Positions 6,192-6,833 of a DNA stretch of 6,833 nucleotides are shown here, piece after piece. A program made the position numbers and the translations under genes. The notes below the pieces were generated by a model. That model made no database searches and was not told the origin of the DNA. It worked only from the letters and a program-made list of their open reading frames with translations. Source of the DNA: Bacteroidales bacterium UBA1181 (GTDB taxonomy: Bacteria > Bacteroidota > Bacteroidia > Bacteroidales > Paludibacteraceae); contig DBYR01000032.1 in the NCBI GenBank assembly GCA_002310215.1, forward strand, positions 1-6,833, given 5' to 3'. Positions within the stretch are counted from its first letter, which is position 1. Every line of letters starts with the position of its first letter.

Positions 6192-6833
6192 ACCGATAGC
6201 CTCGCCCTCCACAAGACCCTTCTTGAACCTGTAATCGGGGTCCAGACTAAGGGAGACGCGCACGCCATCCCAGAAATCGTCATAAGAATCCAGCTGCGCA
6301 TCGGTGTAGGCGGAGCGCTCCAGAATATCGATCGCCTGGCGTATCTCCGCACACGCCAACATCTCCGCCGGAACGTCGCTCGTGTTCTCGTCTATCTCCG
6401 TGAGGTACCGGAGCCACAGGACCATCATCTTCTTGTACATCACCGAGGAAGGATTGAACTTCTTCAGTTCCACGAAGACGATGTTCAGCCCTTCGATCAC
6501 ATGGTCGGGGCTCCCCTCCTCCATCAGCCTGAAGACATGCATGAAGTCGGAGCAGTCAAACGGGGAGCGCTCCGCAAGCAGAACCGGCCTCTCCGTACGC
6601 TTGAAGGTGTCCTTCGGCAGGTTCTCGTTCAGCAGGCACAGCGTGTAGACCGGCATGCAGGAGGCATAGTCCTCGCCCTTGCGCAGATGGCGGCTGTACG
6701 CCCGTGTCGTGTTGTGCAGTATGCGCTTGAGGAAGTCCGTCGTCCACACCATCTGCATCTCCACGATGAACTGGCGCTGGAGCGAGTCGGTGCACTTCAC
6801 GTCCACTATGGAGTACTTCCGGGCCGACGTGTC
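6039..6833 (-). CDS. Rpn-family PD-(D/E)XK nuclease, partial (5' end beyond window), tail type B
   Basis: The reading frame is open to the right edge. The first visible codon corresponds to Asp53 of the other copies, so 264 residues are seen, and the whole protein would be about 316 residues if the N-terminus matches. A GTG at 6806 could be mistaken for a start, but homology continues upstream of it. D63, E77 and Q79 (by alignment) are present. The visible body is identical in protein to the copy at 3855, with only silent base changes. Only two minisatellite units are present, three fewer than in the middle copy, which accounts exactly for the 24-residue length difference. The tail is identical to that of the middle copy. 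It is the most upstream gene in view; more copies may lie beyond the edge. Confidence 0.9.
   Translation of the reverse strand, partial: DTSARKYSIVDVKCTDSLQRQFIVEMQMVWTTDFLKRILHNTTRAYSRHLRKGEDYASCMPVYTLCLLNENLPKDTFKRTERPVLLAERSPFDCSDFMHVFRLMEEGSPDHVIEGLNIVFVELKKFNPSSVMYKKMMVLWLRYLTEIDENTSDVPAEMLACAEIRQAIDILERSAYTDAQLDSYDDFWDGVRVSLSLDPDYRFKKGLVEGEAIGMKKGEAIGMEKGAKAKAVEMAKILKRKGVDIDTIALASGLSPDEINRLPL
6159..6206 (-). repeat. 24-bp coding minisatellite, two units
   Basis: Two in-frame units (GEAIGMKK, GEAIGMEK) are the shortest array among the three copies. Both are identical in sequence to the last two units of the middle copy. Confidence 0.9.

Noticed and set aside
6039..6806. Rpn copy starting at the GTG at 6806
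   Set aside because: Codons upstream to 6833 (DTSARKYSI) match the other copies, so the gene is cut by the window edge rather than N-terminally truncated.
3855..6833. Insertion sequence with transposase, suggested by the 'putative transposase' family name
   Set aside because: No terminal inverted repeats or target-site duplications were seen around the copies. The family name is historical and these are PD-(D/E)XK nucleases.

Overview
The window comes from a member of the Bacteroidota, most likely Bacteroidales. Three things point there: a very long secreted surface protein built from jelly-roll and Ig-like modules with a typical signal peptide, exact matches to the Bacteroides-type -7 promoter box (TAnnTTTG) in front of the other genes, and Rpn-family nucleases that open with the 'YLDPKADLTFKRVFGEH' type N-terminus common in that order. 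Every supported gene reads on the minus strand. No RNA gene, insertion sequence or CRISPR array was seen.

Layout, in the direction of transcription (high to low coordinates): (1) 6833-3855 is a tandem array of three Rpn-family (PD-(D/E)XK, recombination-promoting nuclease/putative transposase) genes. The first is cut by the window edge. The two spacers in view are identical, 54 bp long, and each carries a promoter-like box. (2) 3854-3552 is an AT-rich non-coding spacer with a weak hairpin terminator candidate. (3) 3551-1 is the first 1183 codons of an exported, multi-domain surface protein that runs off the left edge.

The array is the notable part. The nuclease bodies are almost identical: one amino-acid difference between copies, with nearly all base changes silent. 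The C-terminal ends differ in two ways. An in-frame 24-bp minisatellite encoding GEA(I/V)GMKK is present 6, 5 and 2 times, and the tail after it exists in two versions (one in the copy at 3855, the other shared by the copies at 4962 and 6039). The middle copy looks like a recombinant between its neighbours inside the minisatellite. In E. coli, Rpn genes act as anti-phage toxin-antitoxin genes-within-genes, where the variable repeat-bearing C-terminus is also made separately and blocks the full-length toxin. By analogy (inference), this locus may be a small family of identical toxins with diversifying intragenic antitoxins. Nearly every minisatellite unit carries an in-frame ATG.

The surface protein shows no direct functional link to the array beyond strand and proximity.
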